DNA from: Leptodontidium sp. MPI-SDFR-AT-0119
Taxonomy: Eukaryota; Ascomycota; Leotiomycetes; Helotiales; Leptodontidiaceae
Length of the DNA: 64,000 nucleotides
NCBI GenBank assembly: GCA_020726505.1
Contig: JAHLEZ010000002.1
Span: forward strand, 4,092,001-4,156,000
Reading direction: 5' to 3'
Part shown: one piece after another, positions 1-12,216 of the stretch
Layout of the letters: each line of letters opens with the position of its first letter
Position numbering within the stretch: position 1 is the stretch's first letter
Notes under the pieces: model-generated
What the model was told of the DNA's origin: nothing
Database searches by the model: none
Seen by the model: only the letters and a program-made list of their open reading frames with translations
Translations under genes and position numbers: made by a program

Positions 1-3000
1 TTGGGCGACTTTAAGTCCTTCCACTTCGCCCAGTAGCTGTACCAACATCTCTTCGATTTTGCCGAGGTCGTTGGAACTCTTCATGCTCAAGCCCTTGAGT
101 GCCCGTCTGAACACATTTCTCTTCTTGTTGGGGATATCATCGAACATCTCATCTTGTGAGCCCTGTCGGATGGATCGTGGACCACTTTGTGGCTGAGGTC
201 TTGGACCATTGATGGCCTTCTGGACGGACTTGTCGGTGTTACTTTGGACTTCAGTGATGATGACATCTTCTGTATCAGCAAGCAGACGCTTCATGTCCTC
301 GAATGAGTTTCGCATTTCAGCTGCAGCTCGGACAAGCGTTACGAGAATCTCAGTATCCCGGGCGCTTCTTTGGGCATCACGAACAGTAAGCTATTAATAA
401 TTAGTAGTTTCCCACCAAATGATGTCGAAGTTACTCACATGATCCATTAGAGCAACAATATCCCGCGATTGAATCCGATCAATACCATTTCCCGTAGCAC
501 TGTCGTAGATTGGCGATCCCATCCCATGCGACATGCCACTGAGGTGCCGAGCATGCTTTGGAGTGTAGAAAGGATCTTCGTGCGCCATAGCGTCAGCTCC
601 ACCCTCTGCATCCTGGTCGAGGAAGCCAACTCCTTTAATTCTTGGCTCTGGTGTAGCTGCACCCGGAGAACGAGCATTGGGAGCGGATGAGATGTAGCCC
701 TCGTCTTTGGGAGAAGCAACTCTGGCAGATTGATAGTCCAACTTGGTAGGTGCGAAGTTGTTGCCGAGGCCCTGGAATCCAGCTTGTCCTAGAAGATCTC
801 GATCAAGATCACCACCAATAGCTGCGATGGGGCTCGTTCCTTCATATGGGTTTGTAATGACAGTATCGCGTTTCCTCTCTCCAGACGTTCGCTGCCACTC
901 CTCCTCGTGATCTCCACTGAGCTCCCGATTGTGGTGTGCAATTGCAGCAGCACCCCCAGCACCCACGGCAGCGCCGATAAGAGCTGCTTCAGCAGCTTTG
1001 AGGTTTGAATCGGATCGACGACCATGGCTCGAAGCGGCGTCCAAGTTTGCTTGAGGGGGGGTTTCTTTTCCAGGCCAATGATCTCTGCTTGTTTGCTGAG
1101 TTCTGCCAATAGGTCCCTGGATGATGGAAGGATTTGTATCTACTTCCGATTCTCCATCGCCATATCCAATCTCTGGCATAGGATCATGTATGTCGGGAAG
1201 TCCACTGGCACCCAATTTGAGTTGCTCGTGGCTAGCAACCTCGCTTAGAGGCGCATCGATGCTGTGTCGGGGAGATGGAATCTGTCCTTGGCCCTCCATG
1301 GCTCTATCCTTGAAGGACAAGTGCAATGGCGCTCCTGTGTGCTCCATTCTATCTTCATACTTGATTTGGTCAGCATCAGCATTCTTCTTGCTCCGGCTGG
1401 CAAAGACTGCAGCTGCCACACCAGCAGCAATAGCTTGCTCCGCCTTGTGACCCTTGTATTTTGGCATTGCAATCTTTCGGCCCTGCTCATCAACATCATA
1501 CTCTTCAGCGTATCCTGATGGGCTGTTTCGTTGACTCGGAGTCCCGCGATCAGACTCATCATATTGAAGATCTCTGGAAACACTGTGTTTTGTTGGACTG
1601 TTCCCACGGCTCGTGAAGTGTCTCTCTGAGCCATCTTCAAAAGAGGCGTAGGAGCCTCTGCGATTATACTGGCCATCGTTGCCAGAAAACCCGGAGTCTC
1701 TAGTGAGTTCTGATTCATTCACCAACGAAGCAACTGCAGACTCGACAGCGATCGGGGTGTGAACGTAATCTGGGATTGCCCCTAGGCCACGGACATTTTG
1801 GCCTGTGGTAACACGATTCAAATGAGGGCGGTCCACACTATCGTCGGTGTAGTTGGACATGTGCTTGAAATCTGCCCCAGAACTGCGATAGCTTCCTGGC
1901 GAGCCAAGATCGCGGTTTCGGTCGTTCTCGCGGTGTTGCTCCTCCCAGTACTCACCATCTTGCGTCAGCTCAGAATCAGTCAGACCTCCTTGTCGCACTT
2001 CCGCGAAGTCATGGCGGTTGCCATGCACATTGCCCAGAGAGTCGAGAGATTTCATTGATCGGCCGGAGCGGGCATGTTGAGGGGATTTGTTCAAGGAAGA
2101 GTAAGATCCGGTGCTGTGAGTCAACCTTGAATCTCGGTGCTGGACATCTGGGTCTCCTTCGGTATAACCAGAGACGCTTTGGATCGGGCTCAGGCCACGG
2201 CGCTCTTGAGCATAAGGAACATATCGTAGAGGCGGAGGGACTTCCTGGTTGTTCTGGTAGTAGTCGTGATGGTCATCCTCAAGAAGCTCAGGATCGTGGT
2301 GATCGTCGCTGTCATTACGATGATGCATAGCGGCGGCTCCCAAACCGGCACCAATAGCAGCGCCACCGAGACCAGCAGCCAACGCGCGAGACTTTCCTGA
2401 GCCGCTATGTTCCTCTTCAACAAACGAATCCTCGCGATCGGGTGAATACTGCATGGGAACTTTGCGTCCATGTTCGTCTAATTCATACTCCTCTTCATGA
2501 ACTTGCTGTTGGCTGGGGAGGTCATGGAGACTTAGATTTCCGCGTGAATAATTAGAATGCTGAGTTCCCAGGCCTTTCTGAAGTTGAACTGGAGTTCTGG
2601 TAGGTGTGCTGGATGCTGGTGATGCAACGCCTCGAGACACCTCACGGACTTGAGTGACTCTTTCTTGGCTCGCTGAATGAGGCCGTTCGGTTTCTGCTGA
2701 CAAGATTGAACTCCTGGTGATTTCGGAAGCATTGATGTCGCTCATCAACGGCATCGGAGGTACAGTCTCGAAGTTACGCTCCTCAAAACTTTCAGCAAGA
2801 CTATCACTCCTGCTGCGACTCTTCGTCCTTCTCCTCCGTCGTTCTTTTCGTTCTTCTTCTAACGATTCCTCCGATTGATGCTTGTGCAACGCGGCTGCCG
2901 TCAGTGCACCAAGTCCTACTCCAGCAGCTGCCATTTTGAGGCCCTTGTGGCCATCGCTACTGCGTTTCTTGTGGATTTTCTCTCCATCTCTAACAACAGT

Positions 3001-4392
3001 CTCTTCAGAGGTCTCTCGCTCAAAGCTTCTCGGGGAATCAGTCATGACACGATTGATATTCTTATCTTTGCGACCCTTGATGGTGTTTCCAGAAAGAACC
3101 TCAGTATCGTTGAGGATGACTTTCGGTCTGGTAGAAGTATCCGTGCCACTGCCCCGGTCCGACAGTCGTCGAGTATTGGAGCCTTCCTCTCTGGAATCTC
3201 TTGAAACCCCACTACCTGAAGTGATAGATCCTCTGCGATCCCGTTCCCGATCACGAGTTTGGTGTTTGCTCTGTTCCCTCTTCAATGCAGTGAGCTCAGG
3301 GAGAATGAGCCGTCGGATAGCATCTTCGACCGTCTCAAGCAGCTTTGGATTGTTGATGGATGATTTTGAGGTGCCAGATCGGAAAGAGTACGCATCACCC
3401 GACTTTCCACTCAGATGAGAGTTGAGTAAGCTTGAGTCTACTCCAGAAACCATGGACTCCTCGTTGTGGGTTCGACTAGACCTTCTTCGTGGCGATCTCA
3501 CGCTTTCTGTTGAGTGTTCTCCACTGACACTTCGACTTCTGCTACTATGTTTGCGCCGCCTCTCAGACTTATCCCCGCGTACTTTCTCCACTGCTTTCTG
3601 GGCTACAATCCGCTCACGGCTAAGACTTCGACTCCGTCGGCGCGAAGGTGTTCTCAATTTATCGGCAACTGCGCCAGCGACCAGGCCGGCACCGGTTCCA
3701 ACAGCCAATGCCTCCCCACGAGACAGACTTCGACTGCGCTTTCTTTCTGGTTCTCGTGATTTGCCATCGAGGAAGCTATCGGCAGGCATCGACGAGATGT
3801 CGGAAGTGTTTTGTTGTACATATTTCGAGCTGCTCTCCCCGGTGGGAATCAAGGGACTTCCATGTCTTCTGGGCATTATCTCCACCTCAATTGGACCACC
3901 TCCTCGAGATGTGACGTTCGACTCTTCGGTAGCTGATCGATATGAGTGCAGGCTATGATCGTCACCCTCTCCTTCTAGTACTAGCGACTTATCGCTCTTG
4001 ACGTTTGGTGAAAGCTGGATTCGTTTCGTATAAGAAGCCTTGCGGTTGCTTCCTCGCTCGGTGATTTGAATGTGGTCATTCGATGATCGGCTTCTGCTTT
4101 TCGAGGACGGTCGTACTTTGACTCGGACAGAGGGTCGTCGTGAATCAGCCTGGCTGCCCTTTCCACCCTCGAAGTATTCGATCAACAGCGATGTCTGCGA
4201 TTTGTTTGTGCTGAGGCCGTGTCCGTCCTTGTCGCCCTTCTTGCGACGTGTAGATATTGTGACAGGGCTTCCGTCCTCTGGCAGTGTGTACTGGCTCTTG
4301 TCGGTGATTCTCGAGCCTAGTTCTGTTCCTCCTGTGGTGCTATCAGTTTCCGTCGGCGCAGGTAACGGCGGACCTTTTCGATCAGCACCCAT
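1..4392 (-). CDS. Large disordered S/R-rich protein with Gly/Ala-rich segments (3' partial)
   Basis: Two exons are visible: 4392-439 and 390 to the window edge, separated by a 48-nt intron (GTGAGT donor, ACTAAT-like branch, TAG acceptor) in phase 0. At least 1448 residues are encoded and the C-terminus is off the left edge. The protein is highly charged, with many RS/SR runs (about residues 96-104, 218-225, 251-260, 282-290). Between these lie five short Gly/Ala-rich hydrophobic segments near residues 226-244, 485-502, 668-690, 984-998 and 1133-1152, resembling glycine zippers. A tag of the form EEY-[ED/VD]-DE-x-GRK-[VI]-x-M occurs twice (about 634-647 and 963-977). The second exon encodes a better-ordered C-terminal part with a basic stretch (NKKRNVFRRALKGLS) followed by a likely amphipathic helix. 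No signal peptide is seen. I do not recognise a characterised family; it looks like a conserved Pezizomycotina structural or scaffold protein. Function is unknown. Confidence 0.85.
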
Positions 4393-6032
4393 TCTGGCAA
4401 CTCAACGGTCAGCCGAGTAGTCGAGAGGATGCATGAGAAGTAATAAAGGCCGTTTGCTGGCGACGATGCTGTGCTACGAAGTATTGGAGAGGCTGGTGAC
4501 TGGGGGATCTCGACGTTGGCGAGTCGGTAGGTAGGATTCGCCCAGCTGAGGCGGCTGTGGTGGTACAGACGCAGAAAAGAAAACACACACGGCGAATAGC
4601 AAGACCCAAGATGCAGGTCGGATGGAAGCAGAAAACCCAATGGACGTCGAATGGCCGAATTGTCGAATGCGAGCCGGGTGTAGGAGAAGTAATAGCAGCT
4701 CTGATATGGTAGAAGGTAGAGTAGGTAGGGTACCTTGGTGCGGTAGAGGTAGGTCGAGGTGCTTTCTTGGTGGGCTGGGGAAAGAGACGATGGATGGCCA
4801 GCGCAACAGACCGGCTGAGGGTGTGTTGACCTGAAGAACGACCTGGCGAATCACAGGCCTTGGGAGCTTGGAGCACTACTTTACTGGTTGAGTGACTGGG
4901 TGCAGGTGCTTTATCGCTTTGGCCCGATATGGCGATTATTTTGCCAGCAGCACGCCCCACTGCAGGCCGGGCGTTGCAGAAAACTGAGGGCCAATCAATC
5001 GTGCGACTTGAACGTTGGATAAGTGAATAGGGACAGTTGCTGCTGCTTCCTTTTCTTTTGTCTCTATCAATGAATGGCAGAGAGAGAGGAACTTCTCCTT
5101 CCCCTTCTCCCTACGACTTGCATCGATTGATCATCAGCCCTCTCTTTGCCTTGATCTCACGAGGAGCGATTTCGTGGCGGTGTTATATTCGCCCCTCGAA
5201 ACACATTTCCGTCCAATGGGTGAGCAGAGTTCGTCAGGTGCAGCACCTCGACTGCGCTTTACTGCAGAACTAAGGTGCTCGCTCCTGCATGCGAGACTTA
5301 CTTTTCAGAGCCAAAGCAATGAGTGGGTGGGTGAGTGGGTGATCCTCACGGATCTCTATGTACGGCACTCTATTCGAGGACAAGCCCGGCACTCGACACT
5401 CGCATACATCTGAAGTCATGGAAGTGAGATGATTGTATGGCCTCCATCTGCTTGTTTGTTTGTTTGCATGTCTCGCTCGACATGGCACCGATGTTCGTTT
5501 GACCTCGCGGGCGGTGACAGGGGAACACCGGGAGCTTTTCCCTCTGGAGCTTGGGGCGAGAGGTGGTGCACCCGCCCGCCCGCTGCTGTTGGGCGTCTCT
5601 TTTTATTTATTTTCTTTCTATCTTGCTAGGCTGCCGTTGCTATGGGGATATGAGAGAGGGATTAGGGATCGTGCATTATTATGGGGACACCAGAAGCTTT
5701 GACGATGTCTTCTTTTTCATTGTGTTTGATTGTTGGAAGGAAGAGGGATTGGGGGTTTGAGACATCGTGAGAGGTGCTCGGTGGTGTTGACAGGAGGGAG
5801 TTGAGGGATTGAAGCGATGGAGAGAGAAATGGATAAAGTGGCATAAATAACCGGTTTTTGTGCAAGATGTGCGCAACGAATTGAGATGGGCGGATAATCC
5901 CCAATTCGTCCGAAAGGAGAAGGGTCCGACAGACAGGCAGGAGAAGATCAGGCTCTTTTACGAATGCTTATCTGTTGAGTGGTACAGGAAGCTTTGTCAA
6001 TTCTCTTAACTGTCGCCGACGCTCATATCATC

Positions 6033-6044
6033 GTACCTAGGTAC
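6033..6044. promoter_or_regulatory. Palindrome GTACCTAGGTAC
   Basis: Perfect 12-bp inverted repeat with the core ACCTAGGT. The same core recurs in intergenic DNA at 28071-28078, 31153-31160 and 52177-52184. It may be a protein-binding site; this is inferred only from symmetry and recurrence. Confidence 0.3.
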
Positions 6045-6530
6045 AGTAGTTCGGTATAATTTGGACTTTGGACTTGAAATCCCAACCCATTTCAAAGTGA
6101 TAGGAAATGAGAAGAGCGCTACAATCAGATACATTTCCATCCGAGGATCTCAACAGCTCATGAGACACAGCCATCTAGCGTGAGCTGAACTTGCTGGCTT
6201 TGGAGTGACTTCACCTGCAGACAGCCTCGGCGGCTAAGTAATCATGATCCATCGGGTCATTCCATGTGATGTCGTCTGACACCTCCTCACTCCCGATTTT
6301 GAGGCTGGGCTGACAGACAACATAACCTGTCATCTCATAGGTAGGGCTTTGAACCCGTCAGCCGCATCGCATCGCGTATGAAGTATGGTGGTACACACAT
6401 TCCCATTTTCGAAAAAAAGGGGTGGTTGCGGGGGAAGAATTATTTTTGGTATGTATGTATGCTTCAGTGATGGTTTTTGATGCAGTCTTCTATTGCTTGA
6501 CTACAAACTCAAACTGATGTCTCATATCTC

Positions 6531-6579
6531 ATCTGATCTGATCTGATCTGAATGCTTGAATGCTCGAATGCTCGAATGC
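6531..6579. repeat. Short tandem repeats (ATCTG)4 then AATGCTYG units
   Basis: Four copies of ATCTG (6531-6550) are followed directly by three 8-nt AATGCTTG/AATGCTCG units and a partial fourth. It lies just beyond the 3' end of the IFRD gene and looks like ordinary microsatellite DNA. Confidence 0.8.
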
Positions 6580-6803
6580 CCCCAAAAATGCAAAATACAT
6601 GAACGGACCAGGGTATTTTTTTTTTATGTCCTCCTTCCCTCCCTCCCCCTTCCTCCAATGTGATAGTAAAGAAAATCGTTCTGTAAATGGGCGTCACAAT
6701 TTCTTTCTTTTCGCTCCCCAAACTCCGATATTAACGAACGCCGAACTTCAAACCCATGATTTCGTTCTCTGTCTGATATGCCTTCGCCTTTGCTGCTGAT
6801 GTT

Positions 6804-8228
6804 TCATGATGCCGAGATCATGATAGGTAAGCTATCAAAGACTACCTCGTTGTTCTCGTAGTGGACTACGAAGCCACCTCCAAGGACCCTTCTAAGTGCT
6901 TGCAGTCTATGCAACTTCCACCATGTATCTATTTTCATGCTGCCGGTCTTGTGAATACGCACCACCATTCTGGAGCCGTATCTGCGGCCTGTCTCTTCGT
7001 TGATAGCATTCTGGTATCGTGGTCCGCGGGAGGGGTATTCGACTGTGTTGAGAATGTCGCTGAAGTTCGAGTGGAGAACCTTTCGGTCCTTCTTGGCGAT
7101 TCGGCGGGAGGACTCTGATGCCAGTTGGGAGAGAGTGTGTTTTAGCTGGTCTTTTTGACGGTAGACTTCGTAGCGCTTGACGAAGCTGGAGTCGATGGGA
7201 AATCCCTCCTCATCCTCTTCGTCGCTTGCTGGTCCATCGTCAGTTTCTCGTGCTGTGTAGCTCTTCTCGAATAGGAGGGCGATGTTCTCTCCGGCGGCTA
7301 CTTGGACGGAGACATCGCTGCTCTCCAGTTGTTCGACAAAAGCATCCATGGCAGTCTCGGTCTTTTCCTCCATGTCGTCTATTGATGTTGCCAGGAATCC
7401 CCAGGCTTCACAAGCGGCTGCGACAACCTCGCCACTATCCGCTGCTTCGATCGAACTGCCATCGGACTCCACAATCTCGAGCAAGTCATCCATAATCTCT
7501 TCGATCTCGGAATCAGATGCGCCGCCAAAAATTGCTGCTGCGCTGAGTGTATGAATCGCTACTGCCTTTACGGCGAGAGACTCGGAGTCGGCGTATGTGC
7601 GCTTGAGGGTCTGGAATATAGAATCGTAAACAGTTTCTGAAGGTACAGTAATTATTGAGAGTGCAATAGCTTGGAACAATGTTAGCAGATGTGGCGAAAC
7701 TGGAGAATGGGTTTCAACACACCTCTGAGAGCAAGAGATGCTTCTTTTTCACTGTCTGACTTGACACTTTTCAGCAATGCTGGGAAAAGCTCTGAGGTCT
7801 TTCCCTTTATTTGATCGTGGGCATAGTGTCCCATGAGGATGTGGACATATTGTGCGAGTGCCGATTCTCTGCCCTGTACACTGCTCCTCTTCCTGTCGAT
7901 GATCTCCTCCGTGCGATCACCAAGATCTTGCATCCATATATCCGTAGTGTCTTCGGGGAGGGTTGCAGAGAGCATATCATCTATTGAATTAACACTACGA
8001 AGCCAGATGTTAGTACATGCTTCGTTGCGACAATCTCGAGACTTTTACACACCTCCAGTTTGTGCTATCGCTCAGATTTCCATCTTCGTCGTCCGAGACA
8101 TTTCGAGAGACTGCTCGAGAGTTTGAGCGCGAATTTGCTGCTGAAGATGTGCGAGAAGATATGCGCGACTGGGCCTTCTTGGAGACGGTCTTATGCGACT
8201 CGAGCGCCTGGCGTCTTAAATCGTGCAT
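6804..8228 (-). CDS. Interferon-related developmental regulator (IFRD) family protein
   Basis: Three exons: 8228-8053, 7994-7723 and 7669-6804. The introns (58 and 53 nt) have GTGTGT donors and CTAAC branch sites, and the joins keep the frame to give 437 residues. The N-terminus is Ser/Arg-rich and disordered (residues 1-58). The middle is an alpha-helical, ARM-like region rich in Ala/Leu with acidic patches, as in the IFRD N-terminal domain. The last 90 residues contain the basic C-terminal part, with the sequence RYGSRMVVRIHKTGSMKID followed by a Trp-containing helix, typical of the IFRD_C domain. IFRD proteins in animals are transcriptional co-regulators; fungal members are little studied. 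The gene is divergent from the FHA gene, with about 1.3 kb between the starts. Family assignment is good; function in this organism is inferred. Confidence 0.85.
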
Positions 8229-9561
8229 CTTGGCTGATTTGTTGCAACAGCTACAACGGCGATAGAATTATCCGCAATTGGTATGCGCCTTTCGAGCGCG
8301 ACTGTGTGCGGGGTAGTCTTGCGTCAAAGAATGTTGTTGTTGATGGAGGCAGCGTGGTGCGTTATTATTGCCAGGTTTTGTGAAATGGTGTTTGTGGCGT
8401 GGTGTGAAATAATTCCTCCATGTAAGAATCTCTGTGAGTCACAAATCAAAAGAGCTGGGAAGGCTGGAGAGCAGGGTGACATATGTAGCTGTAGTTGGTT
8501 GACTGAGCTTTGCTGGATGGGGAGAGAAAACAAGATGAGGGAGGGAGGGAGGGAGTGAGTGAGTAGGCGGTGGAGTGGGTATTTGTGACGGCTACATATT
8601 CTAGTGCGAGCGAGTTCCGCCCTTGCTGCTGCTGCTGCTGCTGGCTGGCAGTGCATTGCAGTGGAGCTGTGTAGATCCCGAGAAGCGGCTAAGATAAGAG
8701 AGGAGGAGGGGTGGGCATGGGAGAGCGGAGGAGAGCTAGATCCGGCTGCATATTATATGGAAACAAGGGAAGTGAAGTGAAGTGAGGGGGGAAGTGAACA
8801 AGAGAAAATACCTACCTACTGTAGGTGGTATGTATGTATGTTGGACTCGAAGACCACAGGTATTGTGGACTGCCAGACACTGACTATTGAAAAAGAAGGA
8901 TTTTGAGATGAAATAGGACTTACTCGCTTGCGCTGTCTCTGCCTCGTTTATGAATGAGTGAGTCAATATAGGTAATATAGTGAGTGCAAAGAAACAGAAG
9001 GCGAGAGAGGGGATGGATCCAGCAAGCCAGCCTACTGTAGCCTAGCCCTTCTCTTATCGGCTATCGTCCAGACTGGCGAATCGATTAGCTAGCAGCGTTG
9101 GGCGTTGGCGAGCTCCACTGTGGGCTGCTGCTGCCTCATCTCATGTGCTCATACCCCATTGCCTTACCTCGCCCAGGTAGATAGGTGACGGAGGGAGAGG
9201 GAGTACCTTAACCTTAACCCCTCCTCGTCTGTCTGTTCGACCGCATTCAACCACAACCTCATCTCACCAGAATCAGGATATAACAACGCCCATCTGCCAC
9301 CAACCTGCACACACACTCGCTTTGCAGGTGAGAGAGACCTGCCAGAGTGAGTGAGTCTGTCTTGTCTGTCTGCTCGAGGCATCCATCCATCGACTTGATC
9401 TTGACGTCGTGTTTCACATCCGCTGGCCGTTACCGTACACCTCACTTCACTCTCCACCCCCACCAACAGCACCTCGCAGCTGCATATCAACCATTTCTGC
9501 CCTCTTACTCCGCTGTTCATCTTGCTTTCGGCAGCTGGGGAATACCAGACTGAATTTCATC
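8229..9561. other. Divergent intergenic region between IFRD and FHA genes
   Basis: About 1.3 kb that must hold promoters for both flanking genes. It contains a (TGC)n run at 8624-8643 and many T/C-rich tracts close to the FHA start, as is usual for fungal leaders. No coding region or RNA gene could be supported. Confidence 0.6.
8624..8643. repeat. (TGC)n trinucleotide run
   Basis: Nearly seven uninterrupted TGC units in non-coding DNA upstream of the IFRD gene. Confidence 0.8.
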
Positions 9562-12216
9562 ATGGATCATCAAGGTATGTTGTTCGAAACTTCTCTTATC
9601 TCGAGGCTGAACCCGAAAATCGCCATGGGAATGGGGGGCGGCAGCCTGGACTTGAAGCTTCAAATCCTATCTCGGAGCTTTGGGGAGGCATTCGATGATC
9701 ACTATCATCAGCTTCAGGATCTGCGAGCCTCAATACCATCACCTCGCCTAACTGATAGTCCTGCTTTCTCTGCTGACGACCATATAGTTCAAGTCACCCT
9801 CACAGCCTTGAACGGCGACCTCTCTATTGCTGAGAGGAGCCTTACTCTCAACAGCAAGAACAACTCTATTCCAGTCGGAAGGGCATCGAAGAGCGTCACC
9901 AAAGGAATACTCGGAGCAGCAGATAATGCATGGTTTGACAGCCCAGTCATGTCTCGCAATCATGCAACCATCGAGTTTAACTCTGAGGACATGGTACGAC
10001 CCCTTTTCCTTTATTTGCAAGTTCTAGGCTAATGAAACATAGACGGTCACCATCCAAGATATCGGCTCAATGCACGGAACCTACCTAAACGACTTCGAGC
10101 TCCCAAAGGACACACCAACCGTAATCAACGATGGTGATGTTGTTGTCTTTGGGGCAGAAGTTAGACGTGGCCCTGAAGTCTTTCCAGCATGCTCTTTCCG
10201 AGTCAATTACAAGCCGGTTCCCTACAAGTAAGCTCCTTTAAACACTCCCTTCACGTCGTTCCATCGGCTAACATATAGTGTATCAGGTCGGCCAACACGT
10301 TTGCATTCCCCGAATCGTCCGATATTGAAGAGGATGAAGAAGAAAACTACGACGATTTCAGTGAAGACGACATCGGAGCGGAGGAGCTAGAGCAGCGCTA
10401 TAGCAGTGAGGATGGTGCTTCGATTGAATCGGCACCGAGGAAGATGTCCAATGCTTCAGATGCCATCGATCTTACCGGAGACGACTATCCTCACCACTCC
10501 TCATCCAATCAAGTAGATCTCACCGGAGAGACAGAGGCAGAGAAGCGGATGATGGAGGTCATGTCCGGCCGTCCTGATGATATCGGTGACCATGCCGATC
10601 AAAGTAGTATCGCGATGTATGCTGGCAATAACCCGATTGTTCTCGATTCGGAAGGTGAGGGAGAGGATGAAGATGCCGACTTCTCATCAGACTCGGAAGA
10701 TCTGTCGGATGACAACGCCTCCAGAGACGCCGATCGTGCTAGAATCCATGCAATCTTCGAGAACGATTCAGACGAAATTGGCGATTCGGAAAACGAGAGT
10801 TCTATTGATGACTCGGATGTTGAGAGTGATACTGGAATGGAAGTGGAAGAGGAAGAGCTCGACATACCTGCGCCAGTCACAATCAGCAATCTCACCCGCT
10901 ATGCTGTTGCAACAGATGAGAACTCGGTCATCCGTCTTTCGGATGTTCGCACCCGCGTGGAACTGCCGAATAGTGATGACGAGGACGATGAAGATGATCA
11001 GAGCGAGTTTGGTCTCAGCGAAGCTGGCGCTGAAGGCATGAAAGCTCTCTACGGTGTCAGCTCTTCGCTCCCAGCTCCTGATTGGGAAGAGGAGAACGAG
11101 ACTGGCAATCATGACCAAACCGATGAATCCTCCCCGCAGCTCCTGTTTACATCTACTCAAGACTTGGGTTTGTCAGCTTCTATTACATCCACGAATGTCG
11201 ACGAGTCTCGCTCTGAAGTTCCACAACCAAACCTACTTAGACCGTTTTCAATCATCCGACAGCCAAGCCCGTCAGACGCTGCCATGGTCAAGAGCGCCGT
11301 TCTGCCTAGAAAGGTCAGCATCTGCGATCTGGGAGAAACTAGTGAATATTCGCCACAAGCCCTTGGCGAGAAGAGTGGAAAACCTGCGTTCTTCGCCGCT
11401 AGGGAGGTTAACAAGGCCAAGTTTGGGGCTGGTGAGCAAGACAGGACCCTGAGTGCATTTGAGGCATCAAACAGAACCGCAAACGCTTTCCTTGCGCCGT
11501 CAAAGCCACGAAACGAAGGAGAATCTTCTACCCTCACCATGTCCACTCCAGCCACTGGTCGTATCAGTAGGTGGGACGAACCAGCTGTTGAGCAGTCTCC
11601 ATTTGCTCCTGCTAAAGCAATGTTCGGCACTTTCGATGCGGATCCGCCCAAGCCAACCTTTGTAGGTTCAGGTAATGCTAGTAAGTCCTTCAAAGGAAAT
11701 GTGAGAGGGACGAGTCTAAGAAAAGCAGTCTCGAGCATCCCCACCCGTGACTATTGCTCCTTCTTGGACCAGCCAGACCAGTCTCCAATCGTGGACCGTG
11801 CTCCCAGCCCTCTGCCTGACATGACAAGCTCGTTCAGCTACAATACCAGCAAGGACAACATGATGTTGACATCTGTTCCACAGCACAGCGCTCGCTCTGC
11901 CATCAAGATCACCGATATCGTTGAATCTTCGTCCCCATTCACCCGCACAAACAATTTGAAGCGGAAGTCAGATAACATTTCCAATGTCACAGACAAGGAG
12001 CTAAGAAATTGGGCAAATTCGAATGTCTCGAGTGACTTTCCCGAGGCTTCCGCGTCAGCCCCAGTTAATAGGGAGAAGTCAATCGATACTTTCAATGTCG
12101 TGGAAGCACCGGCAGCCAAGAGATTCAAGAAGCTCTTTGCGAATGCGGGCTATGTTGCTCTCGGAGCAGCGACAGTTTTTGCCACTCTTGTTGCAACTGC
12201 TCCTGACTTGATGTGA
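9562..12216 (+). CDS. FHA-domain protein with SIM-like motifs and C-terminal membrane anchor
   Basis: Four exons give 777 residues: 9562-9574, 9788-9993, 10043-10227 and 10287-12216. Exon 1 encodes just MDHQ plus one base; its GTATGT donor and the CATATAG acceptor restore an FHA domain that starts immediately. The last intron uses the acceptor at 10285-10286, since the nearer AG at 10277 breaks the frame. The FHA domain (about residues 5-135) shows the family motifs GRAS, SRNHA and GSMHGTYLN (the usual Asn of GSxNGT is His here), so it should read phosphothreonine. An acidic Ser/Asp-rich region follows, with IDLT (195-198), VDLT (211-214) and IVLDSE (252-257) motifs resembling SUMO-interacting motifs. 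The last 21 residues form one hydrophobic helix, suggesting a tail-anchored ER or nuclear-envelope protein. It lacks an obvious long coiled coil, so it is not clearly the STRIPAK SLMAP homologue. Exact role unknown. Confidence 0.85.

Larger units (their letters stand above)
4393..6803. other. Intergenic region, no supportable gene
   Basis: About 2.4 kb between the S/R-rich gene (its 5' side) and the 3' end of the IFRD gene. Open frames here are short and lack a coding look. It holds a perfect 12-bp palindrome GTACCTAGGTAC at 6033-6044 and short tandem repeats at 6531-6579. The part nearest 4393 is presumably the promoter and leader of the S/R-rich gene, but no core element can be assigned with confidence. 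Confidence 0.6.
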
